Shown: piece by piece, positions 16,168 to 25,612 of the stretch
Position numbering within the stretch: position 1 is the stretch's first letter
Layout of the letters: each line of letters starts with the position of its first letter
Source: Actinomycetota bacterium
Lineage (GTDB): Bacteria; Actinomycetota; Thermoleophilia; Solirubrobacterales; 70-9
Reading direction: 5' to 3'
NCBI GenBank assembly: GCA_018268575.1
Contig: JAFDWF010000105.1
Coordinates: forward strand, 1 to 59,804
DNA length: 59,804 bases
Notes under the pieces: generated by a model
Databases searched by the model: none
Told to the model about the DNA's origin: nothing
What the model saw: the letters and a program-made list of their open reading frames with translations, nothing else
Position numbers and translations under genes: made by a program

Positions 16168-18924
16168 TCACCTGCTGAGCCAGTCGCGGGCCCGCGAGCG
16201 CCGGCGCGCGCGAGGGACGGCCGGCTCCTCGCCCGCCTCGGGGCGGCGCGCCTCTCCGCCGGAGGGACGGTCCGGGACCGCGGTGCCCGGGTGGCGGTCC
16301 CCGGCCGCCGCGGCCGCGGGGGGCTCCCGACGCAGGCCGCTGGTCGGCCGGCGCTGGTCGCCACTGCTGCGCAGGGGCCGGTGGAGGTCGACCTGCTCGA
16401 GGCGCGCGGCCGCCAGCTCGCCGCTCGCCGAGCGCGCCTCCGCCACGCCGGCGGCGATCGCCTCGCGGCCCTCCGGGGTGGCCGGATCCCGGCCCGCGGC
16501 CTGGGCCCGCCAGCGATGCTCCGGCGCGTCGAGCGGCAGGTGCGCCTCGCGCCGGATCGCCTCGCGGGCGCCCTGGAGCTCCGCCTTGCCGTGGGCGGGC
16601 AGCCCGGCCGCCTCGTTGGCGCGGACGTGGTCGACGAGACGGCGGTCCGCGCGTGCCTGGGTGCTCGTCTCCTCGAGCCGGCGCTGCAGCTCGTTCAGCC
16701 GCACCTGCTTGGCGCTCGCGCTCCGGTGGGCCTCCTCGGAGAGCGAGCCGGGGTCCTCGCGCAGCGCCTGCACCTCGCGGTCCTCGCGCAGCGAGCGTGC
16801 CTCCCGCTCGGTGCGCTCCCGCGCGCCCTGGCGCTCGGTCGCGTTCGCCGTCGCCACGTCCAGCCGTTCCTGCGCCTGGCGGTCGAGGCCCCGCTCGGCG
16901 CCCTCCTGCCGCCTCCTCGTCTCGCGCTCGCTGCGCTGCACGGATCTGGCGCGGTGCTCGGCGCGGATGTTGCCGACCGCACCGCTCGCCGCCCTGGCCA
17001 CCCGGTAGCCGAGGTAGCCGCCCGCGAGGGTCCGGTAGAGCCCCGTCCCCCGCTCCCCGATCGGGTCGATCTGGAAGACGGCCAGGTAGCGGTCGCGCGA
17101 GAGGAAGACCGCCCACCAGAAGGCCATCACCGCGACCAGGCCGAGCGGCGCCGAGGAGCCGCCGATCGCGGTGCCGAGGATGGTCGAGCCGAGCAGGACG
17201 ATGCCGAGCAGGGCGCTGTAGATCAGCTTCGCCACCACCGCGCCCAGTAGCGACGTCGCCCAACGGGTGAAGATCGCCCGGCCGGTCTGTCCGAAGACGG
17301 GGAAGAACATCGCCAGCGGCGCCGCGAGGACGAGGACGAAGGCCGCCGCCGTGGCGGTGACCAGTTTCATCGCCAGCCAGAGGAGCAGGAGGAGGCCGCC
17401 GAGCAGGCCGAGGGCGAAGACGAAGACCAACACCATCCGGGTCAGGACGCCGCCGCGGCCCTGCATCGAGACCTTGTCGGGCGCGTGGCCTTCGGTGCCG
17501 CCGCCGATGTCGAGCTGGGGGCCGATGTCGAGCGGCAGCCCGATGTGTTCGTCGGTTTCGCCGTTGTAGTAGTCCCAGAGCTTGTCGCGGGGTCCGCTCT
17601 CCGGGCTGAAGCGCAGATAGAGGTCGCGGATCGTCGGCGCCCTGCCGAAGAGGCCCGAGAGGTCGTGCGAGAGGGCCGCCGTCGCCGCCGCGGGGGCCGC
17701 CGAGGGCAGCCCGGCGAGCAGCTGTTCGGTGAACGCGTCACCTTCGCCGAGGCCGCTGCGGGCGGCTTCGATCGCTTCCTTGGAGGGTTCGGCGTTCATG
17801 CACCAGCCGACCGAGCTGAAGTCCATCGCGCAGAAGGGGACCGCGGTCATCTGGTTCCAGACCGCGGCCATCGCGTCGTCGTAGGAGCGGATCGGGGCGC
17901 CGACGCCGCCCGAGGAGGGGGCCGAGACGGCGACCATCGAGGCGCTGTCGATCGCCCACGCGAGGCGCCCGACGGTGTCGCGCGGGGAGTGGATGATCCA
18001 GAGCGCCCCGAGCATCATCGCGAGCGCCATCGCCATCCCGGCCAGGGTCTCCCCGGTGCGCCGACGGACGAGGCCGTTGTAGAGGCCCCAGGCGCCGAGG
18101 ACAACGAAGAGGGTCATCAGCCAGGGCGAGGTGAGCTGGTCGTAGAACCTCGTCAGCCCGGTCGAGATCTGCCCCAGCATCCGGTTGTCGGTGAAGGGGC
18201 TGAGCGAGAAGGCGAAGCCGAGCACGATCAGGCAGCCCTTCAGCATCATCAGAAGGAGCAGCCAGACGACCGAGAGGATCTGCAGGACGAAGGAGACGGC
18301 GGGGACGAAGAACGATTCGATGAAGCCGCCGGCTTCGACATGGATGTCCCAGCCGTAGTTGCCGACCGGGTAGGCGGCCTCCGGGGAGTGGGAGGAGCGG
18401 CAGTTGCGTTCCTGCTGGGCCGAGAGCCCGGTTTCGCCGCAGAGCGGGTTGGTGATCCCGAGCACTTCGGTCGGGTCGAGCGAGCCGCCGTAGGGGACGA
18501 CCGGCGTCGCGGCTTCCGCCGGCCCTTCGGCGCCGGTGGCGACCGCCGGTTCGCCCGCGCCTTTCCCCCCGCCTTCGCGGCCGGCGCCCTTTTCGCCTTC
18601 CCCGCCTTCTCCGCCCCCTCCCACGCCTTCGACGGATTCGGCGCCCGGCCCGTGGGCCGTGTTGTAGGCCTGCCAGCGGGCCTCGCTCCAACGGCCGATC
18701 TTCCCTTCGCACCAGGCGGGGTTTTCGGCGTCGGTGACCGGCGGGTCGAACCGGCCCCGGCAGACTTCGAACACCATCCCCGTCCCGCCGCGGTAGACCC
18801 GAACCAGGGTCACCGCGGGATCGGCGTCGGCGGGCGGCGGCGCGGCCGTCGCCAGGAGCAGGGCGGCGAGCGCCCCGACGATCGCGAGGCGGCGGACGGC
18901 GCCGGCGCGCTCAGGCCATCGCAT
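16168..18924 (-). CDS. VirB6/TrbL-like polytopic conjugation protein
   Basis: The 918-residue protein has a signal-like helix (12-30), a long glycine/glutamate-rich outer segment (95-140), then membrane helices near 203-225, 228-245, 267-284, 293-312, 496-520, 522-545, 558-585 and 592-608. A large charged cytoplasmic tail (from ~650) rich in Arg, Glu and Ala is predicted to be coiled coil. This layout matches the TrbL/VirB6 family and the long channel proteins of Gram-positive systems. Its start overlaps the end of the VirB4 gene by 14 bases. It probably forms the inner part of the transfer channel. Confidence 0.8.
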   Translation of the reverse strand: MRWPERAGAVRRLAIVGALAALLLATAAPPPADADPAVTLVRVYRGGTGMVFEVCRGRFDPPVTDAENPAWCEGKIGRWSEARWQAYNTAHGPGAESVEGVGGGGEGGEGEKGAGREGGGKGAGEPAVATGAEGPAEAATPVVPYGGSLDPTEVLGITNPLCGETGLSAQQERNCRSSHSPEAAYPVGNYGWDIHVEAGGFIESFFVPAVSFVLQILSVVWLLLLMMLKGCLIVLGFAFSLSPFTDNRMLGQISTGLTRFYDQLTSPWLMTLFVVLGAWGLYNGLVRRRTGETLAGMAMALAMMLGALWIIHSPRDTVGRLAWAIDSASMVAVSAPSSGGVGAPIRSYDDAMAAVWNQMTAVPFCAMDFSSVGWCMNAEPSKEAIEAARSGLGEGDAFTEQLLAGLPSAAPAAATAALSHDLSGLFGRAPTIRDLYLRFSPESGPRDKLWDYYNGETDEHIGLPLDIGPQLDIGGGTEGHAPDKVSMQGRGGVLTRMVLVFVFALGLLGGLLLLLWLAMKLVTATAAAFVLVLAAPLAMFFPVFGQTGRAIFTRWATSLLGAVVAKLIYSALLGIVLLGSTILGTAIGGSSAPLGLVAVMAFWWAVFLSRDRYLAVFQIDPIGERGTGLYRTLAGGYLGYRVARAASGAVGNIRAEHRARSVQRSERETRRRQEGAERGLDRQAQERLDVATANATERQGARERTEREARSLREDREVQALREDPGSLSEEAHRSASAKQVRLNELQRRLEETSTQARADRRLVDHVRANEAAGLPAHGKAELQGAREAIRREAHLPLDAPEHRWRAQAAGRDPATPEGREAIAAGVAEARSASGELAAARLEQVDLHRPLRSSGDQRRPTSGLRREPPAAAAAGDRHPGTAVPDRPSGGEARRPEAGEEPAVPRARRRSRARDWLSR

Positions 18925-21451
18925 CGGCGGGCTCCGGTTCCTCCCCCCGCTGCGGTGCCGCGCCGCGTGGCGGCGGCGTCCCGAACAACGAGAAGAGCCG
19001 CGGCTCGCAGGGGTCGACCTGCAGGAGGACCGACTGGCCGTCGGTGTCGCGGTAGTAGAAGCGCCCTTCGCCGAGCGCCTGGAAGCGGCGCAGGAGGGCC
19101 GGGTCGTCCGCGTCGAGGCGCTGCAGTCGGGCGGAGCGGCGGGCTTCCTCCTCGGTCTCGACCCCGCCCGAGAAGAAGGCGCCGATCAGATCCGCGACCT
19201 CCTCGGCGTCGACCACCTGCTGGGTGGAGAGCAGGAGGCTGAGGTTCTGCGAGCGGCTCCTGCGCGCCGCGTGGTCGAGCAGCGCCAGACCGACGGCGGA
19301 ATCGAACAGGACATAGGCCTCGTCGAGGGCGATCACCGAGTGGCGGTCGGGGTCGCGGCCGCAGAGGTTCAGCGCGTACATCGCCACCAGCCGCAGGAGC
19401 GCCGAGCCGACCCTCTCCTCGGCGGTCATGTCGGCGCGCGGGGTTCCCGGCCGCGGCAGGATGAGGTTGCGGATCTGCAGCGAGACCACGCGGCTGGTCC
19501 CCACCTCGGCGACCTCGCGTCCGGGGAGCCCGTAGGCGAGCTTGGCGAGCCCGGCGCCCGCGTGGACCGAGAGCGCCCGCCCCGCTTCGCGCGCCGCCTC
19601 CCCCCCGGCCTCGAGCATCCCGACCACCTCGCCCAGCACGTGGCCACGGCCCTCCTCGGAGCAGACCGCCTCGACGGCCGCGCTGATCTCGGTCTGCCAG
19701 GGGGGCGGGACGGGTGCCGGCAGCACCTCCATCGCGAAGCTGATCGCGGCCTCGGCCCGGCGCTCGGGCGGGGCGATCCGCAACGGGTCGATCAGGCCGC
19801 GGTAGCGCTCCTCGGGCGAGAGCACGATCTGCTCCATCTCGGCCGCCATCTCCGGGATCAGGTGGAGCTTGTGGTCGGGGTGCTCGGGCGTGCCCTTGGG
19901 GTCGATCGCGACGATCGGCCCCGAGCCCTGCAGGAAGGCCTGGTAGGCGAGGAGCTCCATCGCCACCGTCTTGCCCGAGCCCTGGGAGCCGGTGAAGAGG
20001 ATCGGCGGCGGCCGGTTCTGCTGGGAGGCCTCCGCCAGGTCGAGGCGGATCGGCTGGCGCGAGGCGGTCAGCGTGTAACCGATGTAGGGGCCCATCTCAG
20101 AGCCCGCGTGGCTGACCGCGGTCGGCACCATCGCCGCGACCTCCTCGGGGAGCAGATGCTCGCGGTAGGCCGGGAGCCCGAGGCGCTGCGCCGGCAGCGT
20201 CGAGAGGAAGACCTGGTGCTGGGCCCCGAGCGGGCGGTGCAGTTGGATCCGGGGGCCGACCTCGGCGCGCAGCTGCTCGATCCGCTCCTCGAGCTCCTCC
20301 TCGGAGCCCGCGGCGGAGACCACATAGGAGAGCGTCGAGCGCAGGAGCGGCGGGTGGTCGTTGCCGCCGAGGCGGCGCTGCAGCTCCCGTGCCTCGGCCG
20401 GGCGCTCCTCGGCGTCGGGCGAGGGGCCGTGGTCCCCCGCCGTCTCCTCGCGCCACATCTGGTCGGCGTCGACCATGCGCCTTCGGGCGAGCCTCTGCGC
20501 GTCGCGGTTCGGGAGGACCTCGCAGTGGAGGCAGGCGTCGACCGGGAACTCGAGATCGAGCGGGGCGAACATCAGCTCGGCCTCGGGGCCCGGGAAGTCC
20601 CGGACCTCGGGTAGCGAGCCGCAGACGAGCATCGCCTGCAGCGAGACCCCCTGCTCGGACTCGATCTCGAGGTGACGGGCGGCGATCCGCACCCGGTAGT
20701 CGGAGTGCAGGCGCAGGAGGTCCCATTCGGCCGGCTCGAAGCCGACCTCCTCTCCCTCCTCGCCGACGATCGCCAGCGCCTGGGGGCGGAAGGCGGCGTC
20801 GAGGACGGGCTCGCCGAGCCCGCGCACGTAGGCGTGGCGCACCAGACAGACCGCCTCCGAGGCGAGCGCCCGCTGTGCCTCCACGCAGCCGAGGATGCGC
20901 TCGTGGGTGCGCCGCTCCGAGCGTTCGAGCTCGACCAGCTTGGCGTGCCGGAGGCCGCGCGGGTCCTCGATCCCGACGATGCCCGCGAGGCGCCTCCACA
21001 GCGCCCCGACCCCGCCTTCGCCGAGCAGGCCCGCGAGCCCGCCGCCGGCCTCCTGCAGGCGGACCGCCAGGTAGATGTCGGGGCGGACCGTCTCGCGGTC
21101 GGCGAGGACCCGGACGTGCGAGCGCAGATGCGCCTCGAACGCCTCGCGACGGCGGCCGATCTCCTCAGCCCCGCCATGCCTGCGGTCGAAGGTCTGCCAG
21201 GCCGAGGCGAGGTAGGCGCCGGTCGAGAAGCGACGGGCGACCCGCAGCACCTGGAAGTCGGCCCCGAGGCCGTGGACGAGCGCCTCGAGCTGCGCCATCA
21301 CCTCGAGCTTGCGCCCGACCGAGAGCCCGGCGTAGCTCTGGGGGGCGAGGCGATAGAGCCCCCAGGCGTCGCCAAGGTCCGAGCCGAAGACGATGTTCCC
21401 GTAGATGAACGCGGGCCGCGGTCGCGGCGCGCCGAGGCGGGACCGGCTCAC
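18911..21451 (-). CDS. VirB4-like conjugation ATPase
   Basis: The GTG at 21451 overlaps the upstream TGA (GTGA), giving 846 residues. The N-terminal half matches the VirB4/TraC interaction region. The C-terminal ATPase has Walker A GSQGSGKTVAME at about 488, followed by PIVAIDPKGTPEHPD, and Walker B HSVIALDEAYVLFD near 705. LLLSTQQVVDAEEVADLI follows as the sensor-like segment. VirB4 powers assembly of the channel and pilus-like parts. It lies between the TcpE-like and channel genes, the order expected for actinobacterial elements. Confidence 0.92.
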   Translation of the reverse strand: MSRSRLGAPRPRPAFIYGNIVFGSDLGDAWGLYRLAPQSYAGLSVGRKLEVMAQLEALVHGLGADFQVLRVARRFSTGAYLASAWQTFDRRHGGAEEIGRRREAFEAHLRSHVRVLADRETVRPDIYLAVRLQEAGGGLAGLLGEGGVGALWRRLAGIVGIEDPRGLRHAKLVELERSERRTHERILGCVEAQRALASEAVCLVRHAYVRGLGEPVLDAAFRPQALAIVGEEGEEVGFEPAEWDLLRLHSDYRVRIAARHLEIESEQGVSLQAMLVCGSLPEVRDFPGPEAELMFAPLDLEFPVDACLHCEVLPNRDAQRLARRRMVDADQMWREETAGDHGPSPDAEERPAEARELQRRLGGNDHPPLLRSTLSYVVSAAGSEEELEERIEQLRAEVGPRIQLHRPLGAQHQVFLSTLPAQRLGLPAYREHLLPEEVAAMVPTAVSHAGSEMGPYIGYTLTASRQPIRLDLAEASQQNRPPPILFTGSQGSGKTVAMELLAYQAFLQGSGPIVAIDPKGTPEHPDHKLHLIPEMAAEMEQIVLSPEERYRGLIDPLRIAPPERRAEAAISFAMEVLPAPVPPPWQTEISAAVEAVCSEEGRGHVLGEVVGMLEAGGEAAREAGRALSVHAGAGLAKLAYGLPGREVAEVGTSRVVSLQIRNLILPRPGTPRADMTAEERVGSALLRLVAMYALNLCGRDPDRHSVIALDEAYVLFDSAVGLALLDHAARRSRSQNLSLLLSTQQVVDAEEVADLIGAFFSGGVETEEEARRSARLQRLDADDPALLRRFQALGEGRFYYRDTDGQSVLLQVDPCEPRLFSLFGTPPPRGAAPQRGEEPEPADAMA

Positions 21452-22083
21452 TCGATCACCACCTCGCCGCCCGGCGGCACCGAGATCACCTTGCCCCGCA
21501 GCATCGCCGCGGCCCCGCGGCGCCTCCGGACCCGGTAGCGCCGCGCCCGCGCCCGCCGCCGGTCCGGGTCCCTGACCCACGGAGGCGCCCCCTCGGCCCG
21601 CACCTCGCCGGGATAGCGGAAGGTCAGCTGCGCGGGGCCCCGCACGCGGCCCGGCACCGGGAAGGACTCGCGGGCGTCGAAGGCGACCGTGATCTCGACC
21701 ACCGGGACGATCGCCGCACCGCGCGGAGGACAGGGCTCGAGGCCGGCGAGGTCGCGCGGGCCCAGGCGCCAGCCGACGAGCGAGGCGAGGGCCTGGTGCG
21801 GCGGGCGACCGTCGACGCGGCCCTGCATCAGGACGAAGGCACCTGCCAGCGGCAGCCCGAGGAAGGAGATCAGCGGCCCCGGGACGCCGATCAGCGCGCC
21901 CAGGGCGGGCAGCCGCGAGAGGACGACGACGCCGAACTCGAGCGCCAGGAAGTAGCCGATGCCGCGGAGGGGCACCCCGTGCGGGTAGGGGATCCGCCAG
22001 CGGTCGAACTTGTAGAGGCGCCGTTCGATCCGAAAGACGCGGCGATAGCCGCGCAGCTGGATGCCCCGTGCGCCGTCCATCAC
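21448..22083 (-). CDS. TcpE-family conjugation membrane protein
   Basis: The 211-residue protein opens with RRVFRIERRLYKFDRWRIP and then two hydrophobic helices (about residues 42-60 and 66-86). GRVDGRPPHQALASLVGW follows, equivalent to the conserved dGKxP motif of TcpE. A basic C-terminal half follows, unlike the shortest TcpE proteins. TcpE is an inner-membrane component of the pCW3-type transfer apparatus. Located directly upstream of virB4, to which it is coupled by a GTGA overlap. Confidence 0.78.
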   Translation of the reverse strand: MMDGARGIQLRGYRRVFRIERRLYKFDRWRIPYPHGVPLRGIGYFLALEFGVVVLSRLPALGALIGVPGPLISFLGLPLAGAFVLMQGRVDGRPPHQALASLVGWRLGPRDLAGLEPCPPRGAAIVPVVEITVAFDARESFPVPGRVRGPAQLTFRYPGEVRAEGAPPWVRDPDRRRARARRYRVRRRRGAAAMLRGKVISVPPGGEVVIE

Positions 22084-22114
22084 GCCGTCCCGCCCGGGTG
22101 AGGGCCCCCCGCCC

Positions 22115-22501
22115 TCACAGGACGAAGTTGTAGAGCGTGCGGAAGGTCTGTTCCACCAGGTTCGGGACCAGGAGGAAGGCCCCGATCACGAAGGCACCGA
22201 CGAGCAGGGCCACCGCGGCCCCGGCGTTCCGCTGGCCCACGGTCACCGCCAGGCCGATCGCCACGGCGATGTAGAAGATGCCCGCCACTTCGCTCTGCAG
22301 GAACGAGCCGAGCCGTTTCAGCACCCCCGGTCCGCCGGCGCCTTCGGCGCCTGATCCTTCACCCCGCCCGATCGCGGCTTCGGCCTGGGAGATACCGGTG
22401 ATCGCCTGCGTGAAGGGGCCGACGTCGGCACCGGGGGTCGCGGCCGCGACCCCCAGGAAGCCGACGAGGAAGATGGCCCCCAGCGCCGTCAGTCTGCGCA
22501 T
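22115..22501 (-). CDS. Pilin-like/VirB2-like small membrane protein
   Basis: The 128-residue protein has a cleavable-looking signal (LGAIFLVGFLGVAAATPGA), a glycine-rich middle and two hydrophobic helices near residues 72-90 and 95-113 separated by GQRNAGAA. That is the layout of VirB2/TrbC-type pilin precursors and of the small two-helix proteins of Gram-positive systems. The ATG at 22501 follows GAGGAGG by about ten bases. Position between the TcpC-like and TcpE-like genes supports a structural role in transfer. Confidence 0.7.
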   Translation of the reverse strand: MRRLTALGAIFLVGFLGVAAATPGADVGPFTQAITGISQAEAAIGRGEGSGAEGAGGPGVLKRLGSFLQSEVAGIFYIAVAIGLAVTVGQRNAGAAVALLVGAFVIGAFLLVPNLVEQTFRTLYNFVL

Positions 22502-22563
22502 GGTGCATTCGCCTCCTCGAGGTTGTCTCTGTTCGTGGGTGTCGCCGGCCGCCCTCATCGCGG

Positions 22564-23466
22564 TCAGCTGTCCTGGGAGATCGCCTGGACGTAGGTGACG
22601 CGCCAGCCCGGGCCGAGGCCGGGTTCCGCCGCGGCGGACCGCCGGACGCCGACCTCGTAGCGCAGCGTGTAGGAGCCGCCGCGGGGGTCGGTCGCGCTCA
22701 CCGTCGCCAGCACGGCGCCGCCGCCTTCGCCGTCGACCCATTCCAGCTCTTCGACCCCACCGAGTTCGAGCCCGACACCCGGCAGGGTCACGGTGGCCGC
22801 GCCGGCGAGGTCGGCGGAGAGATCTTCGGCGTCGCCCGCGAGGTAGTTGCCGAGTGCCCGCCTGACGAGCGCGGCGACGGCTTCCTCGGAGACCGGCTGC
22901 CCTGCGCGTCCGGAGATGTGCCCGGCGGTCCGCAGCGGCTCCCCGACGAAGGACGGGTAGCCGGCGAGGAAGATCGCCCCGCCCCGGCCGCGCTCGACCG
23001 GCACCGAGAGGTAGACCGGTTCGGAGGAGTCGCTCAGCTGCGCGGCGACCGTGATCGCGATCCCTCCGGCGAGGGGGCGCTGCACCTGGGCGACGTCGGC
23101 CCACCAGACCTCCTGGGAACCGTGGTCGGGCGGGGTGAACCCCGCCCCGGCTTCGATGCCCGCCCCGACGAACGGCCTGAGCGCCGCTTCGCGCGCTTCG
23201 GGGCGGGCGGCGTCGTAGGTCAGGTAGGCGCGGGCGAAGCCGACGGCGAAGTTCTGCTCGGCGTAGTCGACCGGCGGCCCGCTCCGGGCCGGCACCGGCG
23301 CGGCGGACGGCGGGGCGAAGATCGAGCGCAGCCCGGCCAGGCACAGGACAAGGACGAGGGCCAGAAATGCGTATCGGGGCGCCCGCGCCCTCGCCCGCCC
23401 GAGGCGCGCCGAGGCCCCGATCCGTCGCCGCGGCCCACCGGAGGTCTTGTCGGCGAGGGCCGGCAC
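22564..23466 (-). CDS. TcpC-like conjugation protein (bitopic, NTF2-like)
   Basis: The GTG at 23466 lies four bases after the stop of the upstream gene; no strong ribosome binding site is visible, so coupling is likely. The 300-residue protein has one membrane helix near residues 35-55 (YAFLALVLVLCLAGL) and a large external region. NFAVGFARAYLTYD and AALRPFVGAGIE near its start and LGNYLAGDAEDLS further on match the TcpC/conjugative transposon Orf13 family, which folds as two NTF2-like domains. TcpC scaffolds the Gram-positive transfer machine. Confidence 0.82.
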   Translation of the reverse strand: MPALADKTSGGPRRRIGASARLGRARARAPRYAFLALVLVLCLAGLRSIFAPPSAAPVPARSGPPVDYAEQNFAVGFARAYLTYDAARPEAREAALRPFVGAGIEAGAGFTPPDHGSQEVWWADVAQVQRPLAGGIAITVAAQLSDSSEPVYLSVPVERGRGGAIFLAGYPSFVGEPLRTAGHISGRAGQPVSEEAVAALVRRALGNYLAGDAEDLSADLAGAATVTLPGVGLELGGVEELEWVDGEGGGAVLATVSATDPRGGSYTLRYEVGVRRSAAAEPGLGPGWRVTYVQAISQDS

Positions 23467-23470
23467 GGGT

Positions 23471-24178
23471 CTACTGGAGGCCGAACTGCGACGAGTGCGC
23501 GCCGTCGCGGACGTGGGCGGGAGCGGGCGGGGCGGGTTCGGGGGCAGGCTCAGGGGCAGCTTCCGGCGGCGTATAAGCCGGAGGCGCCTGGGCGGCGGCG
23601 GACGCTTCGGTCGGATGGATCGCTGGCGGCGCCTCCTTTTCGGTCGCCTCGGAGGTCGACTTATCGGCCGGCTGCTGCACGGGCCGCGCGGGGTCGTCGC
23701 GCCGCTCCGCCGGCCGGCGGTCGCGGTGCCGCCGAGAGTGGGGACGAGTCTGGGAGCGCGTCCGCCGGGCGCGACCCTGCTCGACCTTCTGTCGGCGAGG
23801 ACGGTGTTCGGCCCCGGCAACGATCCCAGCGTGAACGGGCGCGAGTACGCGCGCCGCGGTCCGCCCGGCGACGCTACCCGCACCGGCCCCGCCATGGGAG
23901 GCGCTTGGACCGCCCTGAAGTACCCCGGCCAGCGCGCGCCCGAGCAGGACCAAGGCCACGATCAGTGCGAGTGAGGTCGCCGCGCGTGCCGGAGTCATGG
24001 ACGCACGACGGCGCCGGGTCGGGCGATGCGATCGCTGCGCGGCGTCCGGCCGCCCGGCAAGGAGGTGACCCCTGGGACCGCGACCGCCGAGCGAGTCCCG
24101 AGCGGGATCCGGCCCGCCGACGGCGAGGGGGGCGTCGGGTTCCTCCTCGCCAAATGAGAAGTAGGCGTCCCTGGGCAT
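23471..24178 (-). CDS. Membrane-anchored proline/alanine-rich protein, first gene of the transfer operon
   Basis: I used the ATG at 24178, just behind GAGGAG with unusually short spacing; an internal ATG at 23998 would give a shorter form starting at the membrane helix. The 235-residue product has one membrane helix (TSLALIVALVLLGRALAGVL) and a long basic then proline/alanine/glutamate-rich external tail with PAPEPAP-like repeats. It has no recognised family. As the promoter-proximal gene of the operon it may be a surface or channel accessory protein. Confidence 0.6.
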   Translation of the reverse strand: MPRDAYFSFGEEEPDAPLAVGGPDPARDSLGGRGPRGHLLAGRPDAAQRSHRPTRRRRASMTPARAATSLALIVALVLLGRALAGVLQGGPSASHGGAGAGSVAGRTAARVLAPVHAGIVAGAEHRPRRQKVEQGRARRTRSQTRPHSRRHRDRRPAERRDDPARPVQQPADKSTSEATEKEAPPAIHPTEASAAAQAPPAYTPPEAAPEPAPEPAPPAPAHVRDGAHSSQFGLQ

Positions 24179-24445
24179 CACTCCTCGCTCCCTCTCTCGG
24201 TGGTCGTCGCGGATCGCGGTCCCCGCACATCGCGCGGACCTCAACCCACACACGGCCGAGCGCGCCCGCGCGCCACCCCCCATCAGGTCGCGGGCCGACG
24301 ACCTCCAGGAGCTGACCCTCCCCCCGCCCGGGCGCAGCTGCCGGCCATGGACGGGAGGACGGCGGCGCCCACACGCGGCAACGCGGATCCGATGGGCGCC
24401 CCCATCGCGACGACGTCCATCGGCCGGTCGTTCGTGTCGCCGCGC

Positions 24446-24677
24446 TCAGGTGGTGCGGAAGGGGAGTTCGGTCAGCTGCATGATCTGCGCGCCCGCCTGG
24501 CCGCCCGGATCGCCCGTCCCCGCGATCCTCACGGCTCCGGGAGGTGGCATCCCGGCCGTCAGTTCCCGGTCGATGATGCGTTGTGCTTCCTCGCGTGGCC
24601 GACCATCACGCCGTGCGAGGCGCCGAGCTCGTCCCGCGGGCTACGCTGTCTTCGAGAGCATCGCAAGTCTGATTCAT
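24446..24677 (-). pseudogene. Possible frameshifted small gene in the 24.2-25.0 kb gap
   Basis: An ATG at 24677 begins MNQTCDALEDSVARGTSS but stops after 23 codons. In another frame, the bases immediately after read REEAQRIIDRELTAG, PPPGAVRIAGTGDPGG and MQLTELPFRTT and stop at 24446-24448. This second piece has protein-like composition but no start of its own. Joining the two with a single indel would give one small protein of roughly 75 residues, so either a frameshift mutation or a sequencing error is likely. No known family. Confidence 0.35.
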
Positions 24678-25001
24678 CGCTGTCCCTTCCGCGGAGCAGC
24701 CACCCGGCATCGTTTCCGGAGAGTCGTTGGTGGCGGTCCTCCCTTCTTCGTGGTTGGTCTCGCTGCCCGTGTCTCGGGTCCCGCGGTCTCGCGCGCTCAC
24801 CTCTCCCGTCGTCGGACGCCTTTTCCGGCCTGTCGGCCGCCTTTCGGGGCCTGCCGGCCTTGCCCTCTTCGCTCTGTAGGTCCTGACCGCGATCGCCGAA
24901 GGGCGGCGAGGTGACCGACCCGCTCACCCGGCCGTGGCGAAACGCCACCCGGAGGATCGCCGAGGTCCCGGCATTTACGTGATGACATAGTGGGGATCGA
25001 G
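24678..25001. other. Intergenic region between the transfer operon and cargo genes
   Basis: Part of the ~820-base gap between the divergent genes at 24178 and 25002. Apart from the possible broken gene at 24446-24677 I see no convincing gene, tRNA or CRISPR repeat. It is the natural place for the promoter of the leftward transfer operon and a reasonable place to look for an origin of transfer, but I could not recognise a nick site by eye. Confidence 0.35.
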
Positions 25002-25478
25002 ATGCCCGACGCCGTCGACAAGGCGCTGTCCGCCCTGACCCCCCGATCCCTGGAGGCGTCGGTCGAGGAGCTGCTCGCAGGCGCCCAGGGACAGCTGGAT
25101 GCCGCCGCGACGGAGGTGCGACGCCACCAGGGCGACCCGGAAGTCCGTCTGCTCGCCATCGCCGGCCTCCTTATCGCCGCGATCGTCGCCACACACAGGC
25201 AGACGGGTCGGAGCGTCGACCCGGAGGAGGCCGCCGGAGAGATCCGCGACGCCGTTGCCCTCGCCGAGAACGAGGTGAGCCATGAAGTCCCGGGGCGGCT
25301 GCTCTACCTGCACGTCCACCTGGAGCTGCTGGACCTGCACCGTCGCAGCGGCCGCTTCACCAGGCTCGAGGACGACCACAGCGCCGCCGCTCTGATCGAA
25401 GGCGCAGCCGGTCTGGGCGGCGACATCATCCACGCCGTCCAGTCGGGGCGACTCGAGTTTCTTGTCCAGTCGCTCTGA
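25002..25478 (+). CDS. Hypothetical helical protein
   Basis: The ~158-residue protein starts at ATG 25002 behind GGGG six bases upstream; an in-frame GTG at 24990 is possible. It is almost entirely helical, with LEASVEELLAGAQGQLDAA, VRLLAIAGLLIAAIVA (one hydrophobic but probably buried helix) and RLLYLHVHLELLDLHRRSG. No family recognised. It is the first of three rightward cargo genes and is transcribed away from the transfer operon. Confidence 0.55.
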   Translation: MPDAVDKALSALTPRSLEASVEELLAGAQGQLDAAATEVRRHQGDPEVRLLAIAGLLIAAIVATHRQTGRSVDPEEAAGEIRDAVALAENEVSHEVPGRLLYLHVHLELLDLHRRSGRFTRLEDDHSAAALIEGAAGLGGDIIHAVQSGRLEFLVQSL

Positions 25479-25612
25479 CTCGGGCCCTCTCCGGCGAATC
25501 GCACGGCACCGTGAGTCGGACGGAACCGCCGATCGGGCGCGCGTTCCACCCATCGCCGGGGCCGAGCGGTAGGCTCGGCCGGACGGTCCTCACGGCGGGG
25601 AGGCACAACGGA

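Noticed and set aside
24559..24948. A 129-codon leftward frame in the gap near the transfer operon
   Set aside because: The text is dominated by Arg, Gly and Asp in the way typical of chance frames in GC-rich DNA, there is no good ribosome binding site, and it conflicts with the better-looking half-frames at 24446-24677.
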